Source of the DNA: JACDAE01 sp963717195
GTDB taxonomy: Bacteria; Chloroflexota; Ktedonobacteria; Ktedonobacterales; Ktedonobacteraceae
Assembly: GCA_963717195.1 (NCBI GenBank)
Contig: CAVQVR010000018.1
Location: 62,001-126,000 of the forward strand
Reading direction: 5' to 3'
DNA: 64,000 bases
Shown: positions 42,313 to 51,875 of the stretch, piece after piece
How positions within the stretch are numbered: the first letter of the stretch is position 1
How the letters are laid out: every line of letters begins with the position of its first letter
The notes under the pieces: generated by a model
What the model saw: only the letters and a program-made list of their open reading frames with translations
What the model was told of the DNA's origin: nothing
Database searches by the model: none
Position numbers and translations under genes: made by a program

Positions 42313-44217
42313 TTATGGATTGAGCGCCTTGCTTGCCGTAATCAGAGCTTGATTGACCTGTATTACCTTGCTAGCGTCTGGCTTAATCACCGCTCGGTCG
42401 TAAGTTTGCAGCCCATAGACTTCGCCTTCGACATCAGTGATCTGATTGTAAATGCCTGCGCTCATACCAGGGTTGTTCATCAAACTCTGGGTCTTTTGGA
42501 TCAGGCTGACATATTTGTTGGTCAGGGCAGTGCTATCGCTTACAAAGCCACCAAGCGCAATGGCTTTCGCCGGCCAATCGTGACCACTAAGCGTTAAACC
42601 TACGGCACCAAACTCACCACAGTAGGCCGCGCGTGTAGCGGTAGGTGCGGGTGAGGCTGGTCCAATATAGGCGTGTCGATCGAGAACATCGCCTGCACCA
42701 GCGTCACCATCAGGGCCGGTGTTATAGCCGCTATCCTCGTCGATGAGGCGGCTGGAGTCCCAACTGCGTATGTTGGCGACGATCTGCCGTACGGTAGCAG
42801 CGTTGGCTGGTTGGCCCCAGTGTTCGTTGAAAAGGGTCCATTGGATGATTGAGGTATAGCTCTTATGCTGTGTGACCATAGCCTGTAACTCAGTCTGGAA
42901 ATTTGCCAGATCGGATGCGCTAGAACCATCGATAGGTGTGGGGAACATAGCGGGCATATCTTGCCAGATCAGCAGGCCAAGCTTATCGGCCCAGTAGTAA
43001 TAGCGTGCTGGCTCGACCTTCATATGTTTACGGACGGTATTAAACCCAAAGGCTTTGATCTGCTGTAAATCCCATTTAAGAGCATCTTCGGTTGGTTGCG
43101 TGTAGATGCCATCGGGCCAGTAGCCGTGGTCAAGCAAGCCCATTTGAAAGACGAACTTGTTGTTGAGGAGAGGTCGTAGCACGCCACCAACTTTGCCCAG
43201 GCTAATCTTACGCATGCCGAAGTAGCTGCTTACCTGGTCGGTAACGGTTGAGCCATTCACCAACGAAACCTGCAGGTCATACAAAAAGGGATCGTCGGGA
43301 GACCACAGGTGTGAGTTGGGAATGGGGACGCTAATCTCGCTACCAACTGCTCCTGTCGCTCGTCCCACCTGTACTCCATTGCTGGATGCGATTGCTACTA
43401 CGGTCTGGCTACTGTTAGTAGATCCCTCGACAGTCAGGCGCAGAACGTGATTATCAATGTCGGGTATTGTATTCAGGTTGACGATGTGGTCCAATGGGAC
43501 TGGTTCAAGCCAGACGGTCTGCCAGATACCTGAGCACGAGGAAAAGTAGATCCCACTGGGGTGGACCCGTTGCTTGCCGATAGGAAGATGTGGATTGGTA
43601 GAGGTGTCAGTTGGATCGTAGACGTGTACAATCAACTCGTTCGAACCACCGTTGAGATACGACGTGATGTCCCAGCTAAAGCCATCATAGCCGCCCGTGT
43701 GCTTGCCAATCTGCTGACCGTTGACATAGACGGTAGTCTGCCAGTCGACGGCACCGAAGCGAAGGACAACACGGCGTCCTGCCCATGAGGAAGGTACAGT
43801 AAAGATGGTGCGATACCACATATAGGGCTTGTAGGCCATGATGCCGGAGAGTGCTGACTCAACGGGATAGGGCACCAGAATGCTCTGCGAGAGTGTTTTG
43901 CCAAAAGGCGGAGCATCGCTACCAGTGCTCCAATCAAACTGCCAGACGCCGTTGAGGTTAAGCCAGTCGGGACGGGTCATTTGGGGCCGTGGATAGAGAG
44001 GCCAGGCATTGGTTGGGGAGACCTGGGAAGCCCAGCGCGTCATCAGAGGTGCGGTCTTGGGAGACCATCCTGCCGCTCTTGCCTCAGTATTGGACGCTAG
44101 TATACTCCCTCCGAGAATGCTAGCCGAAACGCCAGTTGCACCAGCCCATTTTAGAAAATTCCTGCGGTCAATCTGCTGATCATGCAGCAACTTATACAAC
44201 TCATTCTGCTTTTGCAT
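42313..44217 (-). CDS. Tat-exported glycoside hydrolase family 2 enzyme
   Basis: A 634-residue glycosidase (beta-galactosidase, beta-mannosidase or beta-glucuronidase type). Residues about 1-50 hold a Tat signal (DRRNFLKWAGATGVSASILGG), so it is exported folded. A jelly-roll sugar-binding domain follows (WQTTVYVNGQQIGKHTGGYD and FSWDI), then an immunoglobulin-like domain and a TIM barrel. The acid/base Glu should be in LFNEHWG (about 467) and the nucleophile Glu in YCGEFGAVG (about 540). GH2 enzymes of about 600 residues without the long C-terminal part are usual for beta-mannosidase- or glucuronidase-like types. Which sugar it cuts cannot be read. The start ATG 44217 follows AAGGAG. It is followed upstream by a secreted beta-propeller gene on the same strand. 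Confidence 0.85.
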   Translation of the reverse strand: MQKQNELYKLLHDQQIDRRNFLKWAGATGVSASILGGSILASNTEARAAGWSPKTAPLMTRWASQVSPTNAWPLYPRPQMTRPDWLNLNGVWQFDWSTGSDAPPFGKTLSQSILVPYPVESALSGIMAYKPYMWYRTIFTVPSSWAGRRVVLRFGAVDWQTTVYVNGQQIGKHTGGYDGFSWDITSYLNGGSNELIVHVYDPTDTSTNPHLPIGKQRVHPSGIYFSSCSGIWQTVWLEPVPLDHIVNLNTIPDIDNHVLRLTVEGSTNSSQTVVAIASSNGVQVGRATGAVGSEISVPIPNSHLWSPDDPFLYDLQVSLVNGSTVTDQVSSYFGMRKISLGKVGGVLRPLLNNKFVFQMGLLDHGYWPDGIYTQPTEDALKWDLQQIKAFGFNTVRKHMKVEPARYYYWADKLGLLIWQDMPAMFPTPIDGSSASDLANFQTELQAMVTQHKSYTSIIQWTLFNEHWGQPANAATVRQIVANIRSWDSSRLIDEDSGYNTGPDGDAGAGDVLDRHAYIGPASPAPTATRAAYCGEFGAVGLTLSGHDWPAKAIALGGFVSDSTALTNKYVSLIQKTQSLMNNPGMSAGIYNQITDVEGEVYGLQTYDRAVIKPDASKVIQVNQALITASKALNP

Positions 44218-44384
44218 AAATAAACTCCTTATTGTAGTATGTTACCAGCATCGATATAGTCTGCTATCACGCAAACCTTGCAGGGTGAGCAATTAACAAC
44301 ATACGCTTCTCCTGCAAGGATATGGTCGAGGCTTCAATTTCATAGAATTTGCCGCTTCTCGGCGTTGATGGTTATCTCTTCGTG

Positions 44385-45785
44385 CTAGAGACCAAATGCG
44401 AACATCCTACCATCCATGTTGCCCGCAAAGATCATGCCTTCGGCTACTACTAGGCCTGACCAGAACAGCGAACCAGGAGCGGTACCCTTATAGGTGTAGA
44501 GAACGTTCCCGTTCGATGGGTTGAGCAGATTGATAGTGTTGCCGTATGCAACGCCAAGCACACCGGGAAACTCGACGAGCGATCCTAAGACTGGCGCATT
44601 CAGACATTTCCGCCAGAGAAATGCACCGGTTGCCGGATTCAGTTCGTTCACGGTTCCTGGGCAGGATACTCCATTAAGCGTGGTCTGGCCGGCAGCTACG
44701 TAAAGGTGCGTTCCATCAAATGCTGCCGAGGAGATATTGCCACCTGGAATACAATTCGGGCAATCGGTGCTTACTGCAAACGATTGTGTCCATACCGGCC
44801 CCGCCGACAGGTTATTCTCGTGGAAGGCATAAAAGCTTCCATTTTTGTTGATTGCACCAACATAATTGACGCCGTTGACCGAGAATGGGGTTACTGAGGC
44901 ACCGAAATCGAGATCTTGTGCGGGATTGATGTTCAGGTGCCAGTAACCCTTCAGCGCGAGATTTGCCGGATTGAATTCCAAAATGGCAAATCCATACTGC
45001 TCAGTGGTTGAGCAACTTCCAGGATTGCCAGTTGTCAGGTAAAGGTTACCATTGATAATCGTAGGTGTGCTCCACACGCCAGAACCGTTACAGCCCGGCG
45101 GGACGACATTGAAGGTTGCCTGGATCTGACCAGTGGTAGCATTTATCTTGAGCACCTGGCCAGGAATGACGGGACAATCTTGCAGGGACGTGATGCCGAG
45201 ATACAGACTGCCGTTGTAGAGGGTGGGTGAACCCCATTGCAGAATGTTGGGAGAGGGTGTACTTCCAATATCCGTTTTCCAGATCACTGCTCCCGTTCTG
45301 GCATTGAGGGCCACTAGATTATCGTGCCCATCAGCGTTGATATTGCCGCCAGCTCCCACATAGAGGACCGGAGTTGATCCAATGTTCCCTATCACTGGGG
45401 TATCGGCGGTGCCTGCACTGAGACACGGACCCTTTGTCGTGCCGAGCTGCGTCTGCCACAGGACTTGACCTGATGTGGTAAAAGCATCCTCCAGACCGTT
45501 ATAGGAGCCCCAGTAGACGACCCCGTTGGAGACCACTGGTTGTGAACCGATGGTTCCAGACACATGTGACCACTTCAGTGCCAGTCTGCCCACGTTGGAC
45601 GCGTTCAGTGTTGTTTCTGTGCTTTGATAGTCGGTATGCTGAGGACTACCGAGATAAGTAGGCCATTCATCGACTGCTGCTGCCTGGGCGCTGTGCTGGA
45701 AGGTCGTCGTGAGGAAGAGCGTGCTAGCCAGTGCTAGTAGTAGGAAAAGCGATGTTCCAACAAAGATAAATTTTCGTCGATGCAT
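44385..45785 (-). CDS. secreted PQQ-like beta-propeller protein
   Basis: A 466-residue exported protein. A signal peptide at 1-35 (MHRRKFIFVGTSLFLLLALA then ...QHSAQAAA) leads into WPTYLGSPQHTDYQ and a run of PQQ-enzyme-type beta-propeller blades, each with a variant of LNARTGAVIWKTDIG, ALDxxTG-like repeats and Gly-Asn turns. Such repeats occur in PQQ-dependent dehydrogenases and in binding propellers. There is no catalytic Asp-Glu pattern I can place, so a binding role is as likely as an oxidoreductase. Several Cys pairs in the blades suggest disulphides outside the cell. Start ATG 45785 follows AAGGAG. Same strand as the GH2 gene 167 bases downstream. Confidence 0.8.
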   Translation of the reverse strand: MHRRKFIFVGTSLFLLLALASTLFLTTTFQHSAQAAAVDEWPTYLGSPQHTDYQSTETTLNASNVGRLALKWSHVSGTIGSQPVVSNGVVYWGSYNGLEDAFTTSGQVLWQTQLGTTKGPCLSAGTADTPVIGNIGSTPVLYVGAGGNINADGHDNLVALNARTGAVIWKTDIGSTPSPNILQWGSPTLYNGSLYLGITSLQDCPVIPGQVLKINATTGQIQATFNVVPPGCNGSGVWSTPTIINGNLYLTTGNPGSCSTTEQYGFAILEFNPANLALKGYWHLNINPAQDLDFGASVTPFSVNGVNYVGAINKNGSFYAFHENNLSAGPVWTQSFAVSTDCPNCIPGGNISSAAFDGTHLYVAAGQTTLNGVSCPGTVNELNPATGAFLWRKCLNAPVLGSLVEFPGVLGVAYGNTINLLNPSNGNVLYTYKGTAPGSLFWSGLVVAEGMIFAGNMDGRMFAFGL

Positions 45786-46254
45786 GAAAAAGCTCCTTCT
45801 TTTTATGCGATATGGGTCATTTATTTCTAGACATCTATCCTTGATATCTATCCTATTGTGTATGAAGCTTCGATGTGCTTCACCTGCTATTGACTGCTAT
45901 CCCTTCCTCGTCGCTTGCAATGGTGAGGAGAAAAAAGGGAAGAGCCGAGAAATTATCCCTTACGCGAAAGGCATATGTGGGTAGCACTGGTAGAAGCAAT
46001 TGCGAAATAAGTGCATCGAAGCCTTCTAGCCCTGATGGCATGATGTCATTACTCATGTGTGGTACATCAGGCATTCCTGCCGAAAATAGATATTTGTAAT
46101 GCAAACGCTGTCTAGAAACAAATTATCATCGTTATACTAGCATATTTGGGATAATCCTGTCAATGTAATTTACAAAAGGGTAATGTAGCTCATACTTTTG
46201 CAGCGAAAGAGACGAACCATGATGTGGCACTTGACTCTGGGAATAATCCAGTGC
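45786..46254. other. 470-base divergent intergenic region
   Basis: Contains the promoter of the beta-propeller gene on the left. A minus-strand frame of 74 codons (45880-46104) is not supported by a ribosome site. The valS promoter and T-box leader follow on the right. Confidence 0.4.
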
Positions 46255-46283
46255 TTGACAATTGTTTCAGTACTCGATAAACT
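46255..46283 (+). promoter_or_regulatory. promoter of the valS T-box leader
   Basis: TTGACA (46255-46260), 17-base spacer, TAAACT (46278-46283). Transcription would start near 46290, just before the first helix of the T-box leader. Confidence 0.6.
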
Positions 46284-46289
46284 GACTTT

Positions 46290-46575
46290 AATGAATAGAG
46301 ATGACGAGGAGCAGGAGGAGTAGGTGCGGGTACCAAAAGAGAGGGAAGATCAAAGGCTGCAAATCTTCCTCGGGAGCAACGCACTGAAGGTCGCCTGTAA
46401 GTTTGTTCCCCATAGCATTGTGGGGTGCGGTTGATCGCGCCCGTCCGGGGTGTGCCCGTTAACGCACTTTTGAGGATCAATCTCTAAAAACGCTATATTT
46501 TTTGATGAAATTGATCGAAACAAGGTGGTACCACGAGCGTGTCCTTTCTCGTCCTTGACGGGAGGGGCTTTTTTT
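46290..46575 (+). ncRNA. T-box riboswitch, valine-specific
   Basis: A leader RNA that reads uncharged tRNA(Val) and lets valS be transcribed. Seen: the T-box sequence AAGGTGGTACCACG (46523-46536), stem I with the AGTA of the specifier loop (46319-46322) opposite TGAAGGTCG (46385-46393), the two strands framed by GTGCG/CGCAC (46324-46328, 46380-46384) and CAGG/CCTG (46312-46315, 46394-46397). The specifier codon is most likely GTC (46390-46392), a valine codon. A second stem CCCCA/TGGGG lies at about 46409-46427. The leader ends in the competing terminator at 46543-46575. Confidence 0.85.
46543..46575 (+). terminator. T-box terminator hairpin
   Basis: An 11-bp stem (46543-46553 with 46557-46567, including G-U pairs) with a 3-base loop CTT, then CTTTTTTT. 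It overlaps the T-box antiterminator side as expected for this type of attenuator. Confidence 0.8.
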
Positions 46576-46602
46576 ATGGGCTCAGATTTTCAGGAGGAAG
46601 AT

Positions 46603-49338
46603 ATGATAGAGCAGGAGAAAAATAACGAAGCGGGCAATAATACACCGTCTGGAACGGCATTACCGAAAACGTATGAGCCGCAGGCCGTCGAAAGCAAATG
46701 GTACCGCTTCTGGGAAGAGGGTGGCTACTTCAAGCCGCGCCCTAATCCTACGCGCAAGCCATTTGTGATCAGTATGCCCCCGCCCAATGTAACGGGAGCG
46801 CTACACCTGGGCCATGCGATTACATCTACCGTTGAGGATATTCTGATTCGCTATCATCGCATGAAAGGTGATGAGACGCTCTGGATTCCTGGCGAAGATC
46901 ATGCAGGCATTGCCACTCAGACCGTTGTTGAGCGCTTGCTTGCGAAAGAAGGGACGGATCGTTACCAGATCGGACGTGAAGCCTTCTTAGAGCGTGTCTG
47001 GGCATGGGTTGGACAATATAAGAGTCGCATTCAGGACCAGCACCGTCGTCTGGGAGCCTCGTGCGATTGGTCGCGCGAACGCTTTACTCTGGATGAGGGA
47101 TTATCAAAGGCAGTGCGCGAGGTCTTTGTGCGCCTCTATGACGAGGGATTGATTTATCGCGGAGAGCGCATTATCAACTGGTGCCCTCGCTGCATGAGTG
47201 CTATCTCCGACCTGGAAGTGAATCATGTCGACACTCCAGGAACGCTGACCTACGTGCGCTATCCTTTAAAACCACTGGAGGGGCATGAAGCGGACCCGAC
47301 TGAGTATATCCATGTTGCCACAACGCGTCCCGAGACTATCCTGGGCGATACTGGAGTAGCCGTCAATCCTAAAGATCCACGCTACAAAAACCTGGTTGGT
47401 CGTAAGGCTATCTTGCCGATAGTTGGGCGCGAGATCCAGATTGTGGCCGATGAAGCCGTCGATGCTGCGTTTGGTACCGGCGCGGTCAAAGTGACGCCTG
47501 CTCATGATCCGACAGACTTCGAGATTGGGCAGCGTCATCACCTGCCCGCGATTCAAGTGATCGGGTTTGATGCGAAGATGACGGTAGAGGCGGGCCCATA
47601 TGCGGGACAGGATCGTTACGAGGCACGTAAGAACCTGGTAGCTGACCTTGAGAAGCTTGGCCTGATCGACAAGATCGAGGATTATATTGTGCCGCTGGGC
47701 CATTGTCAGCGCTGTGATACCGTCGTTGAGCCGCTGATCTCGTTGCAATGGTTTGTCAAGATGATCCCGTTGGCAACGCCCGCACTCGCTGCTGTGAAAT
47801 ATAGCCTGCTCAAAATCGTGCCGGAGCGCTTCGAGAAAGTGTATACCGACTGGTTGGAGAATATTCACGACTGGACGATATCGCGCCAACTCTGGTGGGG
47901 CCATCGTATTCCAGTCTGGTACTGTGATACCTGTGGTCAGATGACTGTGAGCCGCGAGGATCCGACCAACTGTGTCCACTGCGATAGTACCAATATTCAC
48001 CAGGAAGAGGATGTGCTGGATACCTGGTTCAGTTCGTGGCTGTGGCCTTTTAGCACCCTTGGCTGGCCCGATGAAACAGCCGATCTCTTGCGCTACTATC
48101 CCACTTCGGTGATGGAGACAGGCTACGACATCATCTTCTTCTGGGTCGCACGCATGGTTATGGCAGGCATTCACTTTATGGGCACCATTCCTTTCGACAC
48201 CATCTACCTGCATGGTCTGGTGCGAGACGCGAAAGGTGAGAAGATGAGCAAGTCCAAGAATAACGTCATCGATCCTCTGGAGGTGATGGATAAGTATGGT
48301 ACCGATGCGTTGCGCTTCACCCTGGCAACTAGCAGCACGCCAGGCAATGACATGAAACTGGTGGAGGAGCGTATTGTTGGCAACCGCAACTTTGCCAATA
48401 AGATCTGGAATGCTTCACGCTTCGTACTCATGACCACGGCGGAGACTGGTGGTGGCGTACCTGCGCTCAATGAAGTGCAGCCGCAGACGCTGGCCGATCG
48501 CTGGATATTACATCGATTGGCGAAGCTGGCGCAATCGGTAACGCGCCTGATCGACGAGTTCCAACTTGGCGAGGCTGGACGCCAGATCAACGAATTCTTC
48601 TGGTCCGATTACTGCGACTGGTATGTGGAGATCGCCAAAGTGCAGATGCAGGAAGATGAACGCACGCGTCACTCAACGGCTGGTATTCTGCGTATGGTGC
48701 TTGATCAGAGTATGCGCTTGCTACATCCGTTCATGCCGTTTATCACTGAAGAGGTCTGGCAGCACCTCTATCAAACTAGCGAGCCAACACCTGAACGTTG
48801 GCCCGCACCTGCGTTAATCGTTGCATCCTGGCCATATGCCTCTATGCTCGCGATTGATGATGAGGCTGAGCAGCAATTCACTTTAGTACAGGAGGTCATC
48901 ACGCGCATTCGCGATGCACGCAATCAGATGAACGTTGAGCCTGCAAAGCGTATTCCGGCCATTTTAGCTGTAGGCGATTTGCTTGGCGTGTTTGCTGCCC
49001 AGGCTTCCCTGATTGAGTTCCTGGCGCGAACGGAGAAGCCGGAACTGCATCGTGTTGTGACCGAGAAGCCGCAACAGGCGATGAGTCTATTGGCGGGCTC
49101 CGTAGAGATATACCTGCCGCTTGCCGGTATGCTGGATATCGGCAAGGAACTGGAACGTCTTGATAAAGAGATCGCCCTGGCCCAGCAGGAGATCACGCGA
49201 TTACAGGGCAAACTGGCGAACGAGAATTTCGTCACGCGAGCAAAACCCGAAGTGGTCGCGAAGGAACGCGAAAAACTGGCAGCGCAAGAAGAGCGTGTAG
49301 GTAAATTGCAGGCGCGGCGTGCTGAACTGGCCGGGTAA
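46603..49338 (+). CDS. valS: valine-tRNA ligase
   Basis: A 911-residue class Ia synthetase that charges tRNA(Val). Seen: the HIGH-type motif ALHLGHAITS (about 60), the editing domain with TTRPETILGDTGVAVNP, GTGAVKVTPAHDPTDFEIG, the KMSKS motif GEKMSKSKNNVIDP (about 545), an anticodon-binding helical part, and the C-terminal coiled coil (ELERLDKEIALAQQEITRLQG). Length is normal for ValS. The start ATG 46603 follows AGGAGG by 5 bases and follows the T-box terminator. The open frame continues upstream through the leader to 46525 but that part is RNA, not protein. It is under the Val T-box and convergent with recX. Confidence 0.95.
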   Translation: MIEQEKNNEAGNNTPSGTALPKTYEPQAVESKWYRFWEEGGYFKPRPNPTRKPFVISMPPPNVTGALHLGHAITSTVEDILIRYHRMKGDETLWIPGEDHAGIATQTVVERLLAKEGTDRYQIGREAFLERVWAWVGQYKSRIQDQHRRLGASCDWSRERFTLDEGLSKAVREVFVRLYDEGLIYRGERIINWCPRCMSAISDLEVNHVDTPGTLTYVRYPLKPLEGHEADPTEYIHVATTRPETILGDTGVAVNPKDPRYKNLVGRKAILPIVGREIQIVADEAVDAAFGTGAVKVTPAHDPTDFEIGQRHHLPAIQVIGFDAKMTVEAGPYAGQDRYEARKNLVADLEKLGLIDKIEDYIVPLGHCQRCDTVVEPLISLQWFVKMIPLATPALAAVKYSLLKIVPERFEKVYTDWLENIHDWTISRQLWWGHRIPVWYCDTCGQMTVSREDPTNCVHCDSTNIHQEEDVLDTWFSSWLWPFSTLGWPDETADLLRYYPTSVMETGYDIIFFWVARMVMAGIHFMGTIPFDTIYLHGLVRDAKGEKMSKSKNNVIDPLEVMDKYGTDALRFTLATSSTPGNDMKLVEERIVGNRNFANKIWNASRFVLMTTAETGGGVPALNEVQPQTLADRWILHRLAKLAQSVTRLIDEFQLGEAGRQINEFFWSDYCDWYVEIAKVQMQEDERTRHSTAGILRMVLDQSMRLLHPFMPFITEEVWQHLYQTSEPTPERWPAPALIVASWPYASMLAIDDEAEQQFTLVQEVITRIRDARNQMNVEPAKRIPAILAVGDLLGVFAAQASLIEFLARTEKPELHRVVTEKPQQAMSLLAGSVEIYLPLAGMLDIGKELERLDKEIALAQQEITRLQGKLANENFVTRAKPEVVAKEREKLAAQEERVGKLQARRAELAG

Positions 49339-49354
49339 GCTGTTTCTTCTAGAA

Positions 49355-49412
49355 GGGTTATTAGGAGTCATCCCGAACTTTTTCAAAAGTTCGGGATGAC
49401 TTATAATAACCC
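49355..49412. terminator. bidirectional nested hairpin between valS and recX
   Basis: Inner 17-bp perfect stem (49366-49382 with 49385-49401) of AGTCATCCCGAACTTTT type. Outer stem GGGTTATTA (49355-49363) with TAATAACCC (49404-49412). It lies between the convergent stop codons of valS and recX. Loop TC. Confidence 0.8.
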
Positions 49413-49423
49413 TCAACCGTTTT

Positions 49424-50080
49424 TTACTCAAAATCGTCGTCAGCCTCTTGCTCTTTTAGCTCCTGCCACAATTTGTGTACTGTGCGTGTGGTGATCTCGT
49501 AGCCAAAGCCACGTCGCTGTAGAAATGAGCCGAGGCGCGTGCGAAAGGTTGCATAATCGATGTTGGGCAGACGTACGAGCGAGAACGCTTTTTTTTGTCC
49601 TGCCCGTAGTGCTCGCTCCTCGTCTTTCTCATCGTTGACCAGTTCATCAGCAACCTCGCGCTCTACCCCTTTCATGCGTAACTCATTTTTGAGGGCATGT
49701 GATCCTCTGGGGTTGAATTGTTCGCGTGACTCAATCCAGAATGAGGCAAACGCACGATCATTTACCAGGTCGAGATGGTCCAGGCGTTCCATAACGCGTC
49801 CGATCAACTCGGGCGGCGTCTCTTTGCGCCGTAGATAGCGCCGCACCTCTTCCCGGCTGCGCGGACGAAATGAGAGATAATTAAGCGCACGATCAACGGC
49901 TCGTTGTAATGCTTCCTCGCTGCGTAATTGTTCCAATAGAGTTGGAGAGAGCTCCTGCCCTACCTCCAATCCTAACTGGAGCACAATCAGTCCATTGACG
50001 CCCAATAGAAAATGATCGTCGGCAAAGACATTTATTCGTTCAGGATTTGTAGCCTGGGATTGTAGTGAAGTAATACGCAT
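49424..50080 (-). CDS. recX: regulatory protein RecX
   Basis: A 218-residue RecA modulator. It is built of three-helix repeats with the family's typical phrases: ALNYLSFRPRSREEVRRYLRR (about 66-86), LDLVNDRAFASFWIESREQF, RGSHALKNELRMKGV, and FLQRRGFGYEITTRTVHKLW. The N-terminal 55 residues (RINVFADDHFLLGVNGLIVL) are a longer lead-in than the usual E. coli protein, common in Gram-positive and Chloroflexota members. recA is not in this window. It is not next to recA, so control must differ from the recA-recX pair. Start ATG 50080. The gene converges with valS through a shared hairpin. Confidence 0.9.
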   Translation of the reverse strand: MRITSLQSQATNPERINVFADDHFLLGVNGLIVLQLGLEVGQELSPTLLEQLRSEEALQRAVDRALNYLSFRPRSREEVRRYLRRKETPPELIGRVMERLDHLDLVNDRAFASFWIESREQFNPRGSHALKNELRMKGVEREVADELVNDEKDEERALRAGQKKAFSLVRLPNIDYATFRTRLGSFLQRRGFGYEITTRTVHKLWQELKEQEADDDFE

Positions 50081-50263
50081 GTGAATATTATATCACTTTT
50101 CGAGCGTTCTGTCTGGGAGGATCAGGATGGAATATCATGTTAGAGTAAGATAAGGTCAGGAAGAGAAATTTGTGGGAGGAGGGAAACCTTACAAACGTTT
50201 GGTAGGAAGGGGGTAAGCAGTAATCCACTCAACCGCTCTGGTCGAATGAAGAACTACTAGAAG

Positions 50264-50692
50264 TTAGGAGAATATCATCTCAACTTCGTGCTGGATTTCT
50301 ATAGCAGGCTCGGGTAGCATTTCAATTAATGGTACTTCTTTTTTCTCAGTCAAGCGATTATTCTCATCAACAAAAACGATATGTGGAGTCAGTGAACGAA
50401 TTTCCTGTTCAGTATAGTCTGCATAGCTAATGATGATCACGAGATCGCCGGGAGCATTCAAGCGAGCAGCAGCACCATTCAGGCAGATTACGCCGGAACC
50501 ACGTGCGCCAGCGATGGTATAGGTCTCCAGGCGGGCTCCATTATTAATATTGACAACCTGTACTTTCTCATAGGGGTAGATGTTGGCGGCATCCAGCAGA
50601 TCCTGGTCGATAGTGATACTCCCGACGTAGTTGAGGTCTGCCTGGGTAACGGTGGCGCGATAAATTTTTCCTTTGCACATAGTACGCATCAT
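50264..50692 (-). CDS. panD: aspartate 1-decarboxylase precursor
   Basis: A 142-residue pyruvoyl enzyme that makes beta-alanine for pantothenate and CoA. Seen: MMRTMCKGKIYRATVTQADL then NYVGSITID, where self-cleavage between the Gly and Ser gives the pyruvoyl group. It also has the Lys/Tyr-bearing NIYPYEKVQVVNINNGARLETY, and GSGVICLNGAAARL. The family's usual length is about 126 and this protein has a longer tail of Glu-rich residues. The start is placed at ATG 50692 because it matches the family N-terminus. An in-frame extension to 50797 is not supported. The other pan genes are not in the window. Confidence 0.92.
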   Translation of the reverse strand: MMRTMCKGKIYRATVTQADLNYVGSITIDQDLLDAANIYPYEKVQVVNINNGARLETYTIAGARGSGVICLNGAAARLNAPGDLVIIISYADYTEQEIRSLTPHIVFVDENNRLTEKKEVPLIEMLPEPAIEIQHEVEMIFS

Positions 50693-50858
50693 AGTGACGA
50701 TATCCCTTTCATGAATAGACAGGACATAGTGTATATCCTGGCAGGAAGGCCGATGACGACCCGTTTCTTTCCTACCTCTATTATATAAACGGCTCACAAG
50801 GCAAATAGGAAACAGACAAGGCGTAATGTCCTGTTACTGTGAAATATTACCTATGAAA

Positions 50859-51128
50859 TCAATGCCCTCCTTCCTGTTTTTGGGTAACACTGGCGGTGAG
50901 TGTGGCCAGTAATCCCAGTGCATACGCTTCATCCGCGCTTTGAGCATCGTACAGAGCATCGCCCATCATGAGGCGATAACGGCACTTCCAGCGCCTGGCA
51001 GCCCACGGGGCCAGCTTGATGAGAGTATACGTTTCGACATGCGTCTCCAGTGCTTCGCGCAGAGCTACTTCGCCGAAATCATTGATGCCCAATCCAGCAA
51101 GTTGCGTATGTAATAGTTCTGGGAGCAT
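50859..51128 (-). CDS. hypothetical protein, 89 aa
   Basis: Not recognised. An 89-residue protein with a helical N-terminal half (LLHTQLAGLGINDFGEVALREALETHV) and a central basic WAARRWKCRYRLMM phrase. No signal or membrane segment. It begins 13 bases after the DUF402 gene, in the same direction, so it is probably co-transcribed. Its role cannot be read. The clean frame and operon position support a real gene. Confidence 0.55.
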   Translation of the reverse strand: MLPELLHTQLAGLGINDFGEVALREALETHVETYTLIKLAPWAARRWKCRYRLMMGDALYDAQSADEAYALGLLATLTASVTQKQEGGH

Positions 51129-51141
51129 ACACCCTCTCAGT

Positions 51142-51705
51142 TCAAGAAGCAGCTTTTAGAACTGTTGCCGCCTCATCCGGGCTCAGTTGCGCAAAATCTA
51201 CCTGCGGCAAAAGGCGTGGCATATATCCAAAGGGCCCGGTCCACTTCTTTGCATGCTCTTCCAGACAGTCCAGCGCCTCATATGATTTCTTGCGCGATTG
51301 CTCAACAATCGGAAAGCGCCGGGCTGCCCGGTCGAAAACTTCGTGATCTTTCGTGTAAACGCTATAGTCCTCGCGTACCACCACATCTATATAAAGGTCG
51401 GTATATATGAGCTCTCGTATACTATTGGTATAGTCGGGATTTGGGAGCACAACATCGCAATAACCGCTCACAAAGTGGCCTGAAGTCTTGTTGTAGCCAA
51501 TATGGATGGTAAACCAGGCGTCACGCCAGAAATAGGTTAGCTGGTGCTTTTGTGAGATCCAATCGCCCGGCTTCCAATGCATTGTTGTTCCAGCCGGCGT
51601 CCAGATCACAAAATATTCCTCGCTTACGGGAATATGATATCCACTCCAGCTCGCCCATTGACTACCATCTACCAACATCTTCCTGATGTTTGCTTCAAGT
51701 AACAT
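51142..51705 (-). CDS. DUF402-domain protein
   Basis: A 187-residue protein with the DUF402 fold (a small beta-barrel like that of a tRNA- or nucleotide-related phosphohydrolase). Seen: HMxWKPGDW-like TTMHWKPGDWISQKHQLTYFW (about 38-58), WFTIHIGYNKTSGHFVSGYCD, DLYIDVVVREDYSVYTKDHEVF and a C-terminal helical tail. In family members such as Sa1684 the activity is nucleoside tri/diphosphatase, and some are involved in RNA-end chemistry. Here the substrate is open. The start ATG 51705 (MLLEANIRK) follows GAGGAG. The frame upstream to 51843 is not supported. First of two minus-strand genes, divergent from fumC. Confidence 0.75.
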   Translation of the reverse strand: MLLEANIRKMLVDGSQWASWSGYHIPVSEEYFVIWTPAGTTMHWKPGDWISQKHQLTYFWRDAWFTIHIGYNKTSGHFVSGYCDVVLPNPDYTNSIRELIYTDLYIDVVVREDYSVYTKDHEVFDRAARRFPIVEQSRKKSYEALDCLEEHAKKWTGPFGYMPRLLPQVDFAQLSPDEAATVLKAAS

Positions 51706-51830
51706 TACATACAACTCCTCTCTGTCAACGTTATGACTACGATTATAACCGAAAAGTGCAGATGTGGACAAGAAATGAGTGAAACGTAGGGTTGCCCCTC
51801 TTGCAGCGGTCCGCTTCTCAGAGTTCTCAG

Positions 51831-51839
51831 TGATATAAT
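51831..51839 (+). promoter_or_regulatory. extended -10 promoter of fumC
   Basis: TGATATAAT gives a perfect -10 hexamer with the extended TGn, 37 bases before the fumC start codon, in the divergent region with the DUF402 gene. The -35 region is weak. Confidence 0.5.
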
Positions 51840-51875
51840 ACAAGCGAACATCGTGCTCGAAGAGGAGATTTTTCT

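Noticed and set aside
45880..46104. Minus-strand frame of 74 codons before the beta-propeller gene
   Set aside because: No ribosome site, no recognisable domain, and it lies where the promoter of the beta-propeller gene should be.
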